Assembly (NCBI RefSeq): GCF_003797765.1
Contig: NZ_RKMB01000001.1
Coordinates: 248,001-312,000, forward strand
Length of the DNA stretch: 64,000 nt
Source: Ramlibacter sp. WS9
GTDB taxonomy: Bacteria; Pseudomonadota; Gammaproteobacteria; Burkholderiales; Burkholderiaceae_C
Direction: 5' to 3'
Shown here: one piece after another, positions 50,748-61,786 of the stretch
Numbering within the stretch: position 1 is the stretch's first letter
How the letters are laid out: every line of letters begins with the position of its first letter
Notes under the pieces: generated by a model
What the model was told of the DNA's origin: nothing
The model's database searches: none
Seen by the model: the letters and a program-made list of their open reading frames with translations, nothing else
Translations under genes and position numbers: made by a program

Positions 50748-52001
50748 TCAATCCCAGGAAAGCGCGCCACCCGTCTGGTATTCGATCACGCGGGTTTCGA
50801 AGAAATTGCGCTCTTTCTTCAGGTCAATCATTTCGCTCATCCACGGGAAAGGATTTTCCTCGTTGGGGAAGAGCGCTTCGAGGCCAATCTGCGTGGCGCG
50901 GCGATTCGCGATGTAGCGCAGGTAGCCCTTGAACATGGACGCGTTCATGCCCAGCACGCCACGCGGCATGGTGTCTTCGGCATAACGGTATTCGAGCTCG
51001 ACGGCCTTCTGGAACAGGGTCTTGATCTCCGCCTTGAACTCGGAAGTCCAGAGGTGCGGGTTCTCGAGCTTGAGCTGGTTGATCAGGTCGATGCCGAAGT
51101 TGCAGTGCATCGACTCGTCGCGCAGGATGTACTGGTACTGCTCGGCGGCACCGGTCATCTTGTTCTGCCGGCCCAGCGCCAGGATCTGGGTGAAGCCGAC
51201 GTAGAAGAACAGGCCCTCCATCAGGCAGGCGAAAACGATCAGGCTCTTGAGCAGCGTCTGGTCGTTTTCCGGCGTGCCGGTGTGGAAGTTCGGGTCCATG
51301 ATCGCCTCGATGAAGGGGATCAGGAACTGGTCCTTGTCGCGGATCGACTGGACTTCGTTGTAGGCGTTGAAGATCTCCGCCTCGTCCAGACCCAGCGACT
51401 CCACGATGTACTGGTAGGCGTGGGTGTGGATCGCTTCTTCGAACGCCTGGCGCAGCAGGAACTGGCGGCACTCGGGCGCCGTGATGTGGCGGTAGGTGCC
51501 CAGCACGATGTTGTTGGCGGCCAGCGAATCGGCGGTGACGAAGAAGCCGAGGTTGCGCTTGATGATGCGGCGCTCGTCCTCGGTCAGACCGTTCGGGTCT
51601 TTCCACAGGGCGATGTCGCGGTTCATGTTCACTTCCTGCGGCATCCAGTGGTTGGCGCAGGTGGCGAGGTACTTTTCCCAGGCCCACTTGTACTTGAACG
51701 GCACCAGCTGGTTGACGTCGGTCTGGCCGTTGATGATGCGCTTGTCGGCGGCGTTGACGCGGCGGTGGCTGGCCGGTTGCGCGACGTGCGACTGCACCGC
51801 GGCAGCAACACGCGAAGGTGCTGCGGCCGGCGCCAATGCGGCATCGTCGAGGGTGCGCAAAGCAGGTTGGGGAATCTGGGAGGCTTGCGAAACAGGTGAA
51901 GAGTTCACCTCGCGGAGGGAGTGGCTCACCTCGCGGTTCGTGAATGAACCGCTGTTCTGCGCTGGCGATGTGGGCTTGACTTCTTCGTCCCAGGTCAACA
52001 T
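50748..52001 (-). CDS. nrdB: Class Ia ribonucleotide reductase, beta subunit
   Basis: NrdB holds the di-iron/tyrosyl-radical site that starts deoxynucleotide synthesis. The 417-residue protein has metal ligands D158, E189, H192 and the E/E/H set in LMEGLFFYV and RDESMHCNF. The radical tyrosine is Y196 ([13 protein letters not shown]), spaced from D158 and E189 as in E. coli. An N-terminal extension of about 75 residues, Ser/Ala-rich and unlike the core, is unusual in length. It is 146 bp downstream of nrdA and probably in the same transcript. Confidence 0.95.
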   Translation of the reverse strand: MLTWDEEVKPTSPAQNSGSFTNREVSHSLREVNSSPVSQASQIPQPALRTLDDAALAPAAAPSRVAAAVQSHVAQPASHRRVNAADKRIINGQTDVNQLVPFKYKWAWEKYLATCANHWMPQEVNMNRDIALWKDPNGLTEDERRIIKRNLGFFVTADSLAANNIVLGTYRHITAPECRQFLLRQAFEEAIHTHAYQYIVESLGLDEAEIFNAYNEVQSIRDKDQFLIPFIEAIMDPNFHTGTPENDQTLLKSLIVFACLMEGLFFYVGFTQILALGRQNKMTGAAEQYQYILRDESMHCNFGIDLINQLKLENPHLWTSEFKAEIKTLFQKAVELEYRYAEDTMPRGVLGMNASMFKGYLRYIANRRATQIGLEALFPNEENPFPWMSEMIDLKKERNFFETRVIEYQTGGALSWD

Positions 52002-52147
52002 AAGTTTTCCAATGCTCGGATTATGTGAGCAGTGATGAGAAATGCAAAGTGTCCGTTCACATCACTGCCCGATTGTGTTGCTCAATTGCATCGCGATGTG
52101 TCAGAGAAGACCGACAAAATTTCGCGATGCGCATGGTCGCTCTCACG

Positions 52148-55123
52148 TCATTGGCAGGCTTCGCAGCCCGGGTCGTCGATCGCGCAGAACTTGATGTCGG
52201 TGGCCGGAGACGTTGCGTTCACGCTCGCATCCATCTGCGCCTTTGCAGTGGCGGCGGCCTTCTCGAGTGCACCCATGTTGCCGCTCGCCGTGCCCGACGA
52301 CACCGCGTTCAGGCGGCCCGATTGCACGGTCGATTTTTCGGCGTGCGTCGCGCTCGTCGTGCGCAGGTAGTAGGTCGTCTTCAGCCCGCGCAGCCACGCC
52401 AGCTTGTACGTGTCGTCGAGCTTCTTGCCCGACGCGCCCGCCATATAGATATTGAGCGACTGCGCCTGGTCGATCCACTTCTGGCGGCGCGCCGCGGCTT
52501 CCACCAGCCACACCGGCTCGACTTCGAATGCGGTGGCGTACAGCGCCTTCACTTCCTGCGGCACGCGGTCGATGGGGCGCAGCGATCCGTCGAAGTGCTT
52601 CAGGTCCATGACCATCACGTCGTCCCACAGGCCCAGGCGCTTCAGGTCGCGCACCAGGTAGTGGTTGATGACGGTGAACTCGCCCGACAGGTTCGACTTG
52701 ACCGAGAGGTTGCCGAAGCAGGGCTCGATCGAGGCGTCCACGCCGATGATGTTGGAGATGGTGGCCGTGGGCGCGATGGCCACGCAGTTGGAGTTGCGCA
52801 TGCCGTCCTTGGCGATCTTCTTGCGCAGGGCATCCCAGTCCAGCGTGGCCGAACGGTCGACCTCGACATAAGACGGGGAAGGGACCCCGTCTTTCGACAG
52901 GCCCGTGCCGCGTTGCGTGGCCAGCAGGTCCAACGTGTCCAGCGGCAGGATGCCCTTGTCCCACAAGGAGCCCTTGTAGCTGGAGTACTTGCCGCGCTCT
53001 TTCGCGAGCTCGGTCGAGGCCCAGTAGGCGTGGTAGCAGACGGCTTCCATCGACGTGTCGGCGAACGCGACAGCTTCATCCGACGCGTAGGGGATCCGCA
53101 GTTCGTACAACGAGTCCTGGAAGCCCATGATGCCCAGGCCGACCGGGCGGTGGCGCATGTTGGAGTCGCGGGCCTTCTTGACGGCGTAGTAGTTGATGTC
53201 GATCACGTTGTCGAGCATGCGCATCGCCGTGGTGATCGTCTTCTTGAGCTTGTCGTGGTCGAGCCGTGAGGCGACGTCACCATCGCTGCCGCCGTCCTTC
53301 AAATGCTGCAGCAGGTTCACGGAACCCAGGTTGCAGACGGCGGTTTCGGTGTCGCTGGTGTTGAGCGTGATCTCGGTGCACAGGTTGGACGAGTGCACGA
53401 CGCCGATGTGTTGCTGGGGCGAGCGGATGTTGCAGGCGTCCTTGAAGGTGATCCAGGGATGGCCGGTCTCGAACAGCATCGAGAGCATCTTGCGCCACAT
53501 GTCGGTGGCCTGCACCGTCTTGCTGGGCTTGATCTCGCCGCGCTTGGCCTTCTCTTCGTACTTGACGTAGGCCTTCTCGAACTCGATGCCGAACAGGTCG
53601 TGCAGGTCGGGCACGGAAGAGGGCGAGAACAGCGTCCATTCACCCTTTTCCATCACGCGGCGCATGAACAGGTCGGGGATCCAGTTGGCCGTGTTCATGT
53701 CGTGCGTCCGGCGTCTGTCGTCGCCGGTGTTCTTGCGCAGCTCGAGAAACTCCTCGATGTCCAGGTGCCAGGACTCCAGGTACGTGCAGACCGCGCCCTT
53801 GCGCTTGCCGCCCTGGTTCACGGCCACGGCCGTGTCGTTGACCACTTTCAGGAACGGCACGACGCCTTGCGACTCGCCGTTGGTGCCCTTGATATGGGAG
53901 CCCAGGGCGCGCACGCGGGTCCAGTCGTTGCCGAGGCCGCCGGCGAACTTGGACAGGAGGGCGTTTTCCTTGATCGACTCGTAGATGCCGTCCAGATCGT
54001 CCGGCACCGTGGTCAGGTAGCACGACGACAGCTGCGAGCGCAGCGTGCCGGCGTTGAACAGCGTGGGCGTGCTGGACATGAAGTCGAAGCTCGACAGCAC
54101 TTCGTAGAACTCGATGGCGCGGGCTTCGCGGTCGATCTCGTTGAGCGACAGGCCCATGGCCACGCGCATGAAGAAGGCCTGCGGCAGCTCGATGCGGGTC
54201 TTGCGCACGTGCAGGAAGTAGCGGTCGTACAGCGTCTGCAGGCCCAGGTAGTCGAACTTCAGGTCGCGGTCGGCCTTGAGGGCGGCGCCGAGCTTCTTCA
54301 GGTCGAACTGCAGCAGCTTCTCGTCGAGCAAGTCGTTGTCGACCCCCTTCTTGATGAAGCCGGGGAAGTAGTCGGCGTAGCTGCCGGCCATTTCCGCCGG
54401 CGGCAGGTCGCGGCCCAGCACCTCCTTGAAGATGGTGTGCAGCAGCAGGCGCGCCGTGGCGTAGGTGTAGTCCGGGTCCTTTTCGATCAGGGTGCGGGCG
54501 GCCAGGATGGAAGCCTTGTAGACCTCGTCCATCGGGACGCCGTCGTACAGGTTGCGCATGGTCTCGGCCATGATCGGGTCCGGCTTGATGTCGGCGCCCA
54601 GGTTCTGGCAGGCGGAAACGATCAGGCCCTTCAGGTTGTCCAGGTCCAGCGGGATGCGCTGGCCGCCGTCGAGCGCGTGCAGCGTCGGCGCCGCCGGCAC
54701 GTCCTGGACGTTCTGCTTGGCGCGCTCCTGGGTGCGGCGTTCACGGTAGAGCACATAGGCGCGGGCGATCTCATGGTGCCCGCCGCGCATCAAGCCGAGC
54801 TCGACCTGGTCCTGCACGTCTTCTATATGGAAGGTGCCGCCGCCCGGTCGCGAACGCACCATGGCGCGGATCACCGCCTGCGTCAGGCTGTCCACGGTTT
54901 CGCGCACGCTGGCCGAGGCCGCGCCTTGCGTGCCGTGCACGGCCAGGAAGGCTTTCATCATCGCGATGGCGATCTTGTTCGGCTCGAACGGCACCACGGC
55001 GCCGTTGCGGCGAATGATCTGGTAGTTGGCGAGGGGGTTGGCGGTCGCCTCGAGGGCTTTGGTGGCCGGAGACTGGACGCCGGCAGCACTCGTCGGGGTC
55101 GTGATATTCAGGGCTGATTGCAT
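52148..55123 (-). CDS. nrdA: Class Ia ribonucleotide reductase, alpha subunit
   Basis: NrdA reduces ribonucleoside diphosphates. The 991-residue protein has an N-terminal ATP-cone (YQIIRRNGAVVPFEPNKIAIAMMKAFLA, residues about 35-125). Active-site cysteines lie in QLSSCYLTTV, in SSNLCTEITLN with its conserved N-x-C-x-E, and in the C-terminal shuttle CAIDDPGCEACQ. GAGGAAG is 2-3 nt before the first ATG (55129) and 8 nt before the second (55123), so I use 55123. Two NrdR boxes lie upstream. Confidence 0.95.
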   Translation of the reverse strand: MQSALNITTPTSAAGVQSPATKALEATANPLANYQIIRRNGAVVPFEPNKIAIAMMKAFLAVHGTQGAASASVRETVDSLTQAVIRAMVRSRPGGGTFHIEDVQDQVELGLMRGGHHEIARAYVLYRERRTQERAKQNVQDVPAAPTLHALDGGQRIPLDLDNLKGLIVSACQNLGADIKPDPIMAETMRNLYDGVPMDEVYKASILAARTLIEKDPDYTYATARLLLHTIFKEVLGRDLPPAEMAGSYADYFPGFIKKGVDNDLLDEKLLQFDLKKLGAALKADRDLKFDYLGLQTLYDRYFLHVRKTRIELPQAFFMRVAMGLSLNEIDREARAIEFYEVLSSFDFMSSTPTLFNAGTLRSQLSSCYLTTVPDDLDGIYESIKENALLSKFAGGLGNDWTRVRALGSHIKGTNGESQGVVPFLKVVNDTAVAVNQGGKRKGAVCTYLESWHLDIEEFLELRKNTGDDRRRTHDMNTANWIPDLFMRRVMEKGEWTLFSPSSVPDLHDLFGIEFEKAYVKYEEKAKRGEIKPSKTVQATDMWRKMLSMLFETGHPWITFKDACNIRSPQQHIGVVHSSNLCTEITLNTSDTETAVCNLGSVNLLQHLKDGGSDGDVASRLDHDKLKKTITTAMRMLDNVIDINYYAVKKARDSNMRHRPVGLGIMGFQDSLYELRIPYASDEAVAFADTSMEAVCYHAYWASTELAKERGKYSSYKGSLWDKGILPLDTLDLLATQRGTGLSKDGVPSPSYVEVDRSATLDWDALRKKIAKDGMRNSNCVAIAPTATISNIIGVDASIEPCFGNLSVKSNLSGEFTVINHYLVRDLKRLGLWDDVMVMDLKHFDGSLRPIDRVPQEVKALYATAFEVEPVWLVEAAARRQKWIDQAQSLNIYMAGASGKKLDDTYKLAWLRGLKTTYYLRTTSATHAEKSTVQSGRLNAVSSGTASGNMGALEKAAATAKAQMDASVNATSPATDIKFCAIDDPGCEACQ

Positions 55124-55188
55124 CTGCATTCTTCCTCGAGCTGTGATTATTTTTGCGAGGGCGAAGTGTACCCTCAGACCGACCCCAA

Positions 55189-55204
55189 GCACTATATATG
55201 GGGT
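55189..55204. promoter_or_regulatory. NrdR box, promoter-proximal
   Basis: GCACTATATATGGGGT matches the NrdR consensus ACACWATATATWGTGT at 13 of 16 positions, 66 bp upstream of nrdA. The second box starts exactly 32 bp further upstream, the known three-turn spacing. Confidence 0.85.
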
Positions 55205-55220
55205 GCGCTACGTGTCAAGC

Positions 55221-55236
55221 TCACTACAGGTAGTGG
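55221..55236. promoter_or_regulatory. NrdR box, distal
   Basis: TCACTACAGGTAGTGG matches the NrdR consensus at 11 of 16 positions, keeping the CACT...AGTG arms but not the central TATA. It pairs with 55189-55204 at 32-bp spacing. Confidence 0.7.
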
Positions 55237-55467
55237 TTTTCCAGGAATGTCGATATGCTGTGGACAGGCTGTTGAACCCAGTGTGCCGTTGAGCGCGGCA
55301 CCTTGCAGAGACACGAGAAATCATCCACACGCCAAGTGTGGCGCGGGCTTGCAAGGGGAAATGCTTTGGAGCCCGCGCGGACACTGCACATCAGCGTTGG
55401 GTAACACGCTGTTGCCAATTTTCGTGACCAAGCCTGCGATGACAATCGCGCGGCGACCTGCGCGCGG
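55237..55467. other. Remainder of the nrdA/ampD intergenic region
   Basis: The 344-bp gap between nrdA and ampD holds the NrdR boxes at its left end. In the rest I see no coding frame of credible composition, no tRNA-like structure and no strong terminator; only a short GC dyad near 55450-55475 that might end ampD transcripts. Confidence 0.5.
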
Positions 55468-56035
55468 CTATCCCGGGAAAAAACGCGCCGGCCATGCCAG
55501 GTGGCGCTGCAGCAAGGCCCAGTCGAACCCCGTGCCCGGATCGCCTTTGCGGCCTGGTGCGATGTGCTCGTGGCCCGCGATGTGCTGCACCGGGTAGTGC
55601 TGCGCGATGGCGGCGCACACACCCGCGAGCGTCTCGTACTGCCCGGGTTCGAACGGCTCGCCTTCGAGCCCCTCCAGCTCGATGCCGACGGAGTCGTCGT
55701 TGCAGTTGTCGCGGCCGCGGTAGTGCGAAGCACCCGCGTGCCAGGCCCGGTCGTCGCAACTCACGAACTGCCACAACTCACCGTTGCGGCGGACGTAGAA
55801 GTGCGACGACACCTGCATGCCCTCGATGGACTTGAAGTACGGATGGGCATGCCAGTCCAGGGTGTTGGTGAAAAGGCGCTGCACTTCGTCGCCGCCGTAA
55901 CGGCCGGGCGGCAGGCTGATCGAGTGCACGACGACCAGGTCGATGGCGGCGCCCGCCGGCCGTGCGCCGAAATTGGGGGAATCCAGCCGGCGCGCAAAGC
56001 GGTACCAGCCGCGCTGCCAGAGGCCCGAGGCGCTG

Positions 56036-56052
<17 letters not shown>
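55468..56052 (-). CDS. ampD: 1,6-anhydro-N-acetylmuramyl-L-alanine amidase AmpD
   Basis: AmpD is a cytoplasmic zinc amidase that cuts the peptide from anhydromuropeptides in cell-wall recycling and so keeps AmpC-type beta-lactamase expression low. The 194-residue length fits. Zinc ligands are H43 (LVVVHSISLP) and the His/Asp pair in IAGHEHIAPGRKGDPG; the catalytic segment is SHFYVRRNGELWQFV with the Glu in GIELEG. It overlaps pilR by 17 nt as the last gene of the ccsA-pilSR block. Confidence 0.94.
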
Positions 56053-57516
<1,464 letters not shown>

Positions 57517-57517
<1 letters not shown>

Positions 57518-59226
57518 CAGGTGGTGATTGTGTCAAATGACGCGGCCCGGGCAAGCGGCGCGCCGGCCGCCCGAAAGACGACGTAGAACTCGTTGCCGTC
57601 TCGCGCATCGGCGCCCGCACCGTCGGCCACACGCCGGTAGCCGATCGAGGCGCCGTGGCGCTCGCACAGCTCGCGGCAGATGTACAGGCCGAGGCCGCTC
57701 GAGCGGCTCTCGGACGAAAAGAAAGGTTCGAACAGGTGGCGCTGCACCGTCGGTTCGAGCGGCGCGCCGTCGCTCCACACCGTAAGGCCGGCATGGCCTT
57801 CCTTCACGCCCGTGGCCACGCGGATCGAGCCCGGCGCGTGGCTGGCGTAACGCAGTGCGTTGTCCAACAGGTTGACCAGCACGCGCCGCAGGTGGTCGGC
57901 ATCGAACGGGACTTGCGCCTTGGGCGCCGAGAGCGCGACGCGCAGCCGTGCGCCGCTGCGCGTCTGCATGGCCCAGTCGCTGCACGCCGCGGCGGCGCTG
58001 GCGTCCAGCTCCAGTGCCGGCGGCGTGCTGATGCCCTGGTGCTGCACCCGCGATATGTCGAGGATTTCGTCGACGATCTGGGCCAGGCGCTGCGCGTTCT
58101 TGCGCACGAGCGCGCTGAGCTGCCGCAGCGCGGGCTCGCGCAGGTCTTCTTCCATGAGCGCGTTGGCCTGGGCGATGGCCGCCAACGGGTTGCGGATCTC
58201 GTGGGCGACGGCCGCGGACATGCGGCCCATGGCTGCCAGTTTCTCCGTGCGCAGCCGCGCCTCCATTTCGCGCAGGTCTTCCAGGAACATCACGCACAGG
58301 CTCTCGGCCTGGTGTTCGTCGGATGTGAGCCGCGTGCGCACGTGGAAGCGGCGCGGGCTGGCGCCGTCTTCCTCCAGCGCCACTTCCGCGCGCTGCGCCT
58401 CGCGCTGGCTGAACGTGAGCTCGGTCAGCGCGAGCATGGGCCGCCACTGCGGATTCGCGCTCAACTCGATGGCCGGCTGGCCGGAATCGTCCAGGCCCAG
58501 CAAAGTGCGCGCGGCCGGATTCGCGTTGTGCACCTGGCCGCGGGCGTCGACCACCAGCACGCCATCGGACAGGCTTTCGATCACCAGTGCATTGACCTGG
58601 GCCTGCATGCGTGCGGCCTGCTGGCTTTCGCGCGCGGTCTGTTCCTCGCGTGCGAGGCGTGCCGACAGCTGGTTGGACAGGAAGGCCAGCGCAAAAAAGC
58701 CGCTGCCGGTGAGGCCGGCCTGCAGGAAGCGCGCTGCGCTCTCGGCGGGAACGTGCAGCGACTGCACCCAGGCATCGGTCAACAGCAGGATCGCGACGCC
58801 GGCGGCCGTTCCCAACGCCAGCAGTGCGGAGCCCAGCACCGAACCCATCAACACGGGCAGCGCGAACAGCGGCGAGTAGTTGATGCCGCCCGCCTGCAGG
58901 AACTGCAGCGTCGAGAACGCGAGCAGGTCGATGCCGATGGTGGACACCCACTGCGGATCGAACGTCTTGCCCGGGGGCAGCGGCCGGGTGAACACGCGCA
59001 CGGCCCCCGTGGCTGCCAGGTAGGTGACGCACAGCCCGATCAGCCAGCGGCTGATGTTGAGCGCGGGGGCGAAGATGAACAGCGTACACAGCAGCACCAG
59101 GAGCAGCACCGCGATCGCCACGCGCGCGGTCATGAAGCCACGCCACAAGCGGGAGAACGCCGAGCCCTCGTTCAGTCCCGGCGCGGGGATGGCGCTGAAG
59201 CTGCTCTCCAGGGGCGGAGCGGACAC
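57517..59226 (-). CDS. pilS: Membrane sensor kinase PilS
   Basis: The 569-residue kinase has six N-terminal membrane segments (ARVAIAVLLLVLLCTLFIFAP to LTGSGFFALAFLSNQL), a PAS domain (about 210-300), a dimerisation helix with the phospho-accepting His in MSAAVAHEIRNPLAAIAQAN and an ATPase domain with N-box LLDNALRYAS and SSGLGLYICRELCERHG. In PilS the kinase senses pilin in the membrane. The GTG start at 59226 is 4 nt after the PP0621-like gene stop. The last residues before the N-box are typical. Confidence 0.93.
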
Positions 59227-59230
59227 GTCG

Positions 59231-59461
59231 TCAGTCCTTGCGTGAACGGTGTTCGACGCAGCAATACAGCTGGCCGTCGGGCCCGGGCAGCGCATCGGCT
59301 CGCGGCAGGTGCACGTGGCACACCGGGCATTGCACCATGTCTTGCGGCAGCGGAGGCGGCGCCTTCTTCGCCGGTTTGGCGCGCGGCGCGCCGGCGTCGC
59401 GACCTTTGCGCCAGAACCAGACCGCGGCCAGCACCACCAGCAGGAGGATGAGGTATTTCAT
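59231..59461 (-). CDS. PP0621-family zinc-ribbon membrane protein
   Basis: The 76-residue protein has an N-terminal membrane helix (KYLILLLVVLAAVWFWRKG) and a cysteine motif CPVCHVHLPRADA...CCVEH at the C-terminus that could bind zinc. This matches the small PP0621 family usually encoded next to pilS. It overlaps the CcsA-like gene by 4 nt and lies 4 nt before pilS. The function is unknown, but the conserved position suggests a link to pilus signalling or assembly. Confidence 0.83.
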   Translation of the reverse strand: MKYLILLLVVLAAVWFWRKGRDAGAPRAKPAKKAPPPLPQDMVQCPVCHVHLPRADALPGPDGQLYCCVEHRSRKD

Positions 59462-60255
59462 GAGGGGCGCCTGAGCACCACTTCGAGCACGAAGCGCGAA
59501 CCGGCGTAGGCCAGGAGCAGGAGCAGCGAGCCGACGTACAGCACGCGCACGGCTTTGCGCCCGCGCCAACCGAAGCGCAGCCGGCCCAGCAGGAGAAAGG
59601 CGAACACGCCCCACGCGAGGATCGAGAACACGGTCTTGTGGTCCCACCGCACGCCGCTCTTGCCGTACAGCGCGTCGCTGAACAACAAACCGGCAAACAG
59701 CGTGGCTGACAGCAGAATGAAGCCCGCGGTTGCGAAGCGAAACGTCAGCCGTTCCAGCGTCAGCAGCGGCAGGCCGGCGTGCGGATCGGCGGCCTGGCGG
59801 ATGTGCCGCTCGGCACGCGTCATCAGCCAGGCATGGACAACGGCGGCGGCGAACAGGCCATAAGAAGAGATGCCGAGGGCCCAATGCAGCGGCAGCCACG
59901 GCGACGCGCTCACGTGCAACGGCGCGCCCGGATAGGCCAGCGCCAGCAGCACGGCCAGGCTGCCCAGGCCGGCAAGGGCCCAGCGCGCCTGCAACTGCGG
60001 GAACATCTGGCGCTCGACGGCGTACACCGTGAGGACGAGCCAGGCCGTCACCGACAGCGCGGGCGCGAAGCCGAAGCGAGGCGGGTCGCCCAGCAGGCCC
60101 CAGGCCAGCACCAGGCCATGCAGGAGCCATGCGGCGAGCAGGGCCATACGCGCTGCGCGCTCCGACAGGCGAGCCGCGCCCGCGGCGGGCACCGCGTAGG
60201 CGAGGGCGGCCGCCAGCGTCAGCACCAGGCTCGCGGGGGATGGACTAGAGTTCAC
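59458..60255 (-). CDS. CcsA/CcmC-like cytochrome c assembly-family membrane protein
   Basis: The 265-residue protein has about eight hydrophobic segments and the CcsA-type Trp-rich motif region (PWLPLHWALGISSYGLFAAAVVHAWLM; WDHKTVFSILAWGVFAFLLLGRLRFGWRG). It resembles the YpjD/HemX-like branch that is often beside ffh in betaproteobacteria, as here. It lies divergent from ffh and heads the block with pilSR. Whether it transports haem is not shown. Confidence 0.88.
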   Translation of the reverse strand: MNSSPSPASLVLTLAAALAYAVPAAGAARLSERAARMALLAAWLLHGLVLAWGLLGDPPRFGFAPALSVTAWLVLTVYAVERQMFPQLQARWALAGLGSLAVLLALAYPGAPLHVSASPWLPLHWALGISSYGLFAAAVVHAWLMTRAERHIRQAADPHAGLPLLTLERLTFRFATAGFILLSATLFAGLLFSDALYGKSGVRWDHKTVFSILAWGVFAFLLLGRLRFGWRGRKAVRVLYVGSLLLLLAYAGSRFVLEVVLRRPS

Positions 60256-60338
60256 GGGCCCTTAGAATCATGGGTCACAGTTTAGCCTTGCTTCCAAGGT
60301 GAAGCGCATCCATCCGGCTCGCACCGGCGCACTGCCTC

Positions 60339-61703
60339 ATGGCCTCCACACTCACCGACAAGCTCTCACGCCTGGCCAAGGAAATCCGCGGCCAGGCCCG
60401 CATCACCGAAGCCAACGTGCAGGACATGCTGCGCGAGGTCCGCATGGCGCTGCTCGAAGCCGACGTGGCGCTGCCGGTGGTGCGCGACTTCATCGCGCGG
60501 GTCAAGGAAAAGGCGCTCGGCCAGGAAGTGCTGGGTTCGCTCTCGCCCGGCCAGGCGCTGGTGGGCATCGTCAACCGCGAGCTGGCCGCCACCATGGGCC
60601 AGGGCGTTTCCGACATCAACCTCGCCGCGCAGCCGCCGGCGGTGATCCTGATGGCGGGCCTGCAAGGCGCGGGCAAGACCACCACGACCGCCAAGCTGGC
60701 CAAGCACCTGATCGAAAAGCGCAAGAAGAAGGTTCTCACCGTATCTGGCGACGTTTACCGCCCTGCGGCCATCGAGCAGTTGAAAACGGTGACGGCACAA
60801 GCCGGTGCCGAATGGTTCCCCTCGTCGCCGGACCAGAAGCCGGTCGACATCGCCAAGGCCGCGCTCGACTTCGCGAAGCGCGGCTACTTCGACGTGCTGC
60901 TGGTCGACACGGCCGGCCGCCTCGCCATCGACGAAAACCTGATGCGCGAGATCAAGGAACTGCACGCGGCACTGAACCCGGTGGAAACGCTGTTCGTGGT
61001 CGACGCGATGCAGGGCCAGGACGCGATCAACACCGCCAAGGCCTTCAAGGAAGCGCTGCCGCTCACCGGCATCATCCTGACCAAGATGGACGGCGACTCG
61101 CGCGGCGGCGCGGCGCTGTCGGTGCGGCAGGTGACGGGCGCGCCGATCAAGTTCGCCGGCGTCAGCGAGAAGATCGACGGGCTGGAGGTGTTCGACGCCG
61201 AGCGCCATGCCGGCCGCATCCTGGGCATGGGCGACATCGTCGCGCTGGTCGAGCAGGTCACGGCCGGCGTCGACATGGAGGCGGCGCAGAAGCTCGCCGC
61301 CAAGGTCAAGAGCGGCGGCTTCGACCTGAGCGATTTCCTGGCGCAGATCCAGCAGATGAAGCAGATGGGCGGCCTCACCAGCCTGATGGACAAGATGCCC
61401 GCGGCGATGCAGGCCAAGGCCGGCCAGGTCGACATGGGCAAGGCCGAGAAGGACATCAAGCGCAAGGAGGGCATCATCCAGAGCATGACGCCGCTGGAGC
61501 GGCGCAAGCCCGAGCTGATCAAGGCCACCCGCAAGCGCCGCATCGCCGCCGGCGCCGGCGTGCAGGTTCAGGAAGTGAACCGCCTGCTCAACGAGTTCGA
61601 GCAGATGCAGGGGATGATGAAGAAGATGAAGGGCGGCGGCCTCATGAAGATGATGAAGCGCATGGGCGGGATGAAGGGCGGGATGCCCGGCATGCCGCGC
61701 TGA
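60339..61703 (+). CDS. ffh: Signal recognition particle protein Ffh
   Basis: Ffh is the SRP54 GTPase that delivers membrane proteins to SecYEG/FtsY. The 454-residue protein has the N domain, G domain (GLQGAGKTTTTAKLAKHL, DVYRPAAIEQL, DTAGRLAIDE, TKMDGDSRGG) and the Met-rich M domain (about 310-454) that binds 4.5S RNA and signal peptides (QQMKQMGGLTSLMDKMP, MKKMKGGGLMKMMKRMGGMKGG). No SRP RNA sequence is adjacent. Confidence 0.97.
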   Translation: MASTLTDKLSRLAKEIRGQARITEANVQDMLREVRMALLEADVALPVVRDFIARVKEKALGQEVLGSLSPGQALVGIVNRELAATMGQGVSDINLAAQPPAVILMAGLQGAGKTTTTAKLAKHLIEKRKKKVLTVSGDVYRPAAIEQLKTVTAQAGAEWFPSSPDQKPVDIAKAALDFAKRGYFDVLLVDTAGRLAIDENLMREIKELHAALNPVETLFVVDAMQGQDAINTAKAFKEALPLTGIILTKMDGDSRGGAALSVRQVTGAPIKFAGVSEKIDGLEVFDAERHAGRILGMGDIVALVEQVTAGVDMEAAQKLAAKVKSGGFDLSDFLAQIQQMKQMGGLTSLMDKMPAAMQAKAGQVDMGKAEKDIKRKEGIIQSMTPLERRKPELIKATRKRRIAAGAGVQVQEVNRLLNEFEQMQGMMKKMKGGGLMKMMKRMGGMKGGMPGMPR

Positions 61704-61732
61704 GCCTTTTGCTTTCTTGCCGGGGGCGGGTT

Positions 61733-61762
61733 GGGGGATGCTCTGTGGAGCGAATGTCCCCC
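61733..61762 (+). terminator. Weak hairpin between ffh and miaB
   Basis: GGGGGA and TCCCCC enclose an inner GCTC/GAGC stem (61733-61762) about 30 nt after the ffh stop. No U-tract follows, so it may be a weak bidirectional terminator between the two convergent genes. Confidence 0.3.
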
Positions 61763-61786
61763 GTCCCGGTCCGGACCACCGCAACA

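Noticed and set aside
55270..55467. Plus-strand frames between nrdA and ampD
   Set aside because: They run into the ampD antisense strand, lack RBS and show no domain; the region looks non-coding.
61704..61786. Possible 4.5S SRP RNA next to ffh
   Set aside because: The conserved GGTCAGGTCCGGAAGGAAGCAGCC-type loop of SRP RNA is absent; only a weak hairpin is present. (Consensus is cited from memory in shortened form: GGAAGCAGCC not found.)
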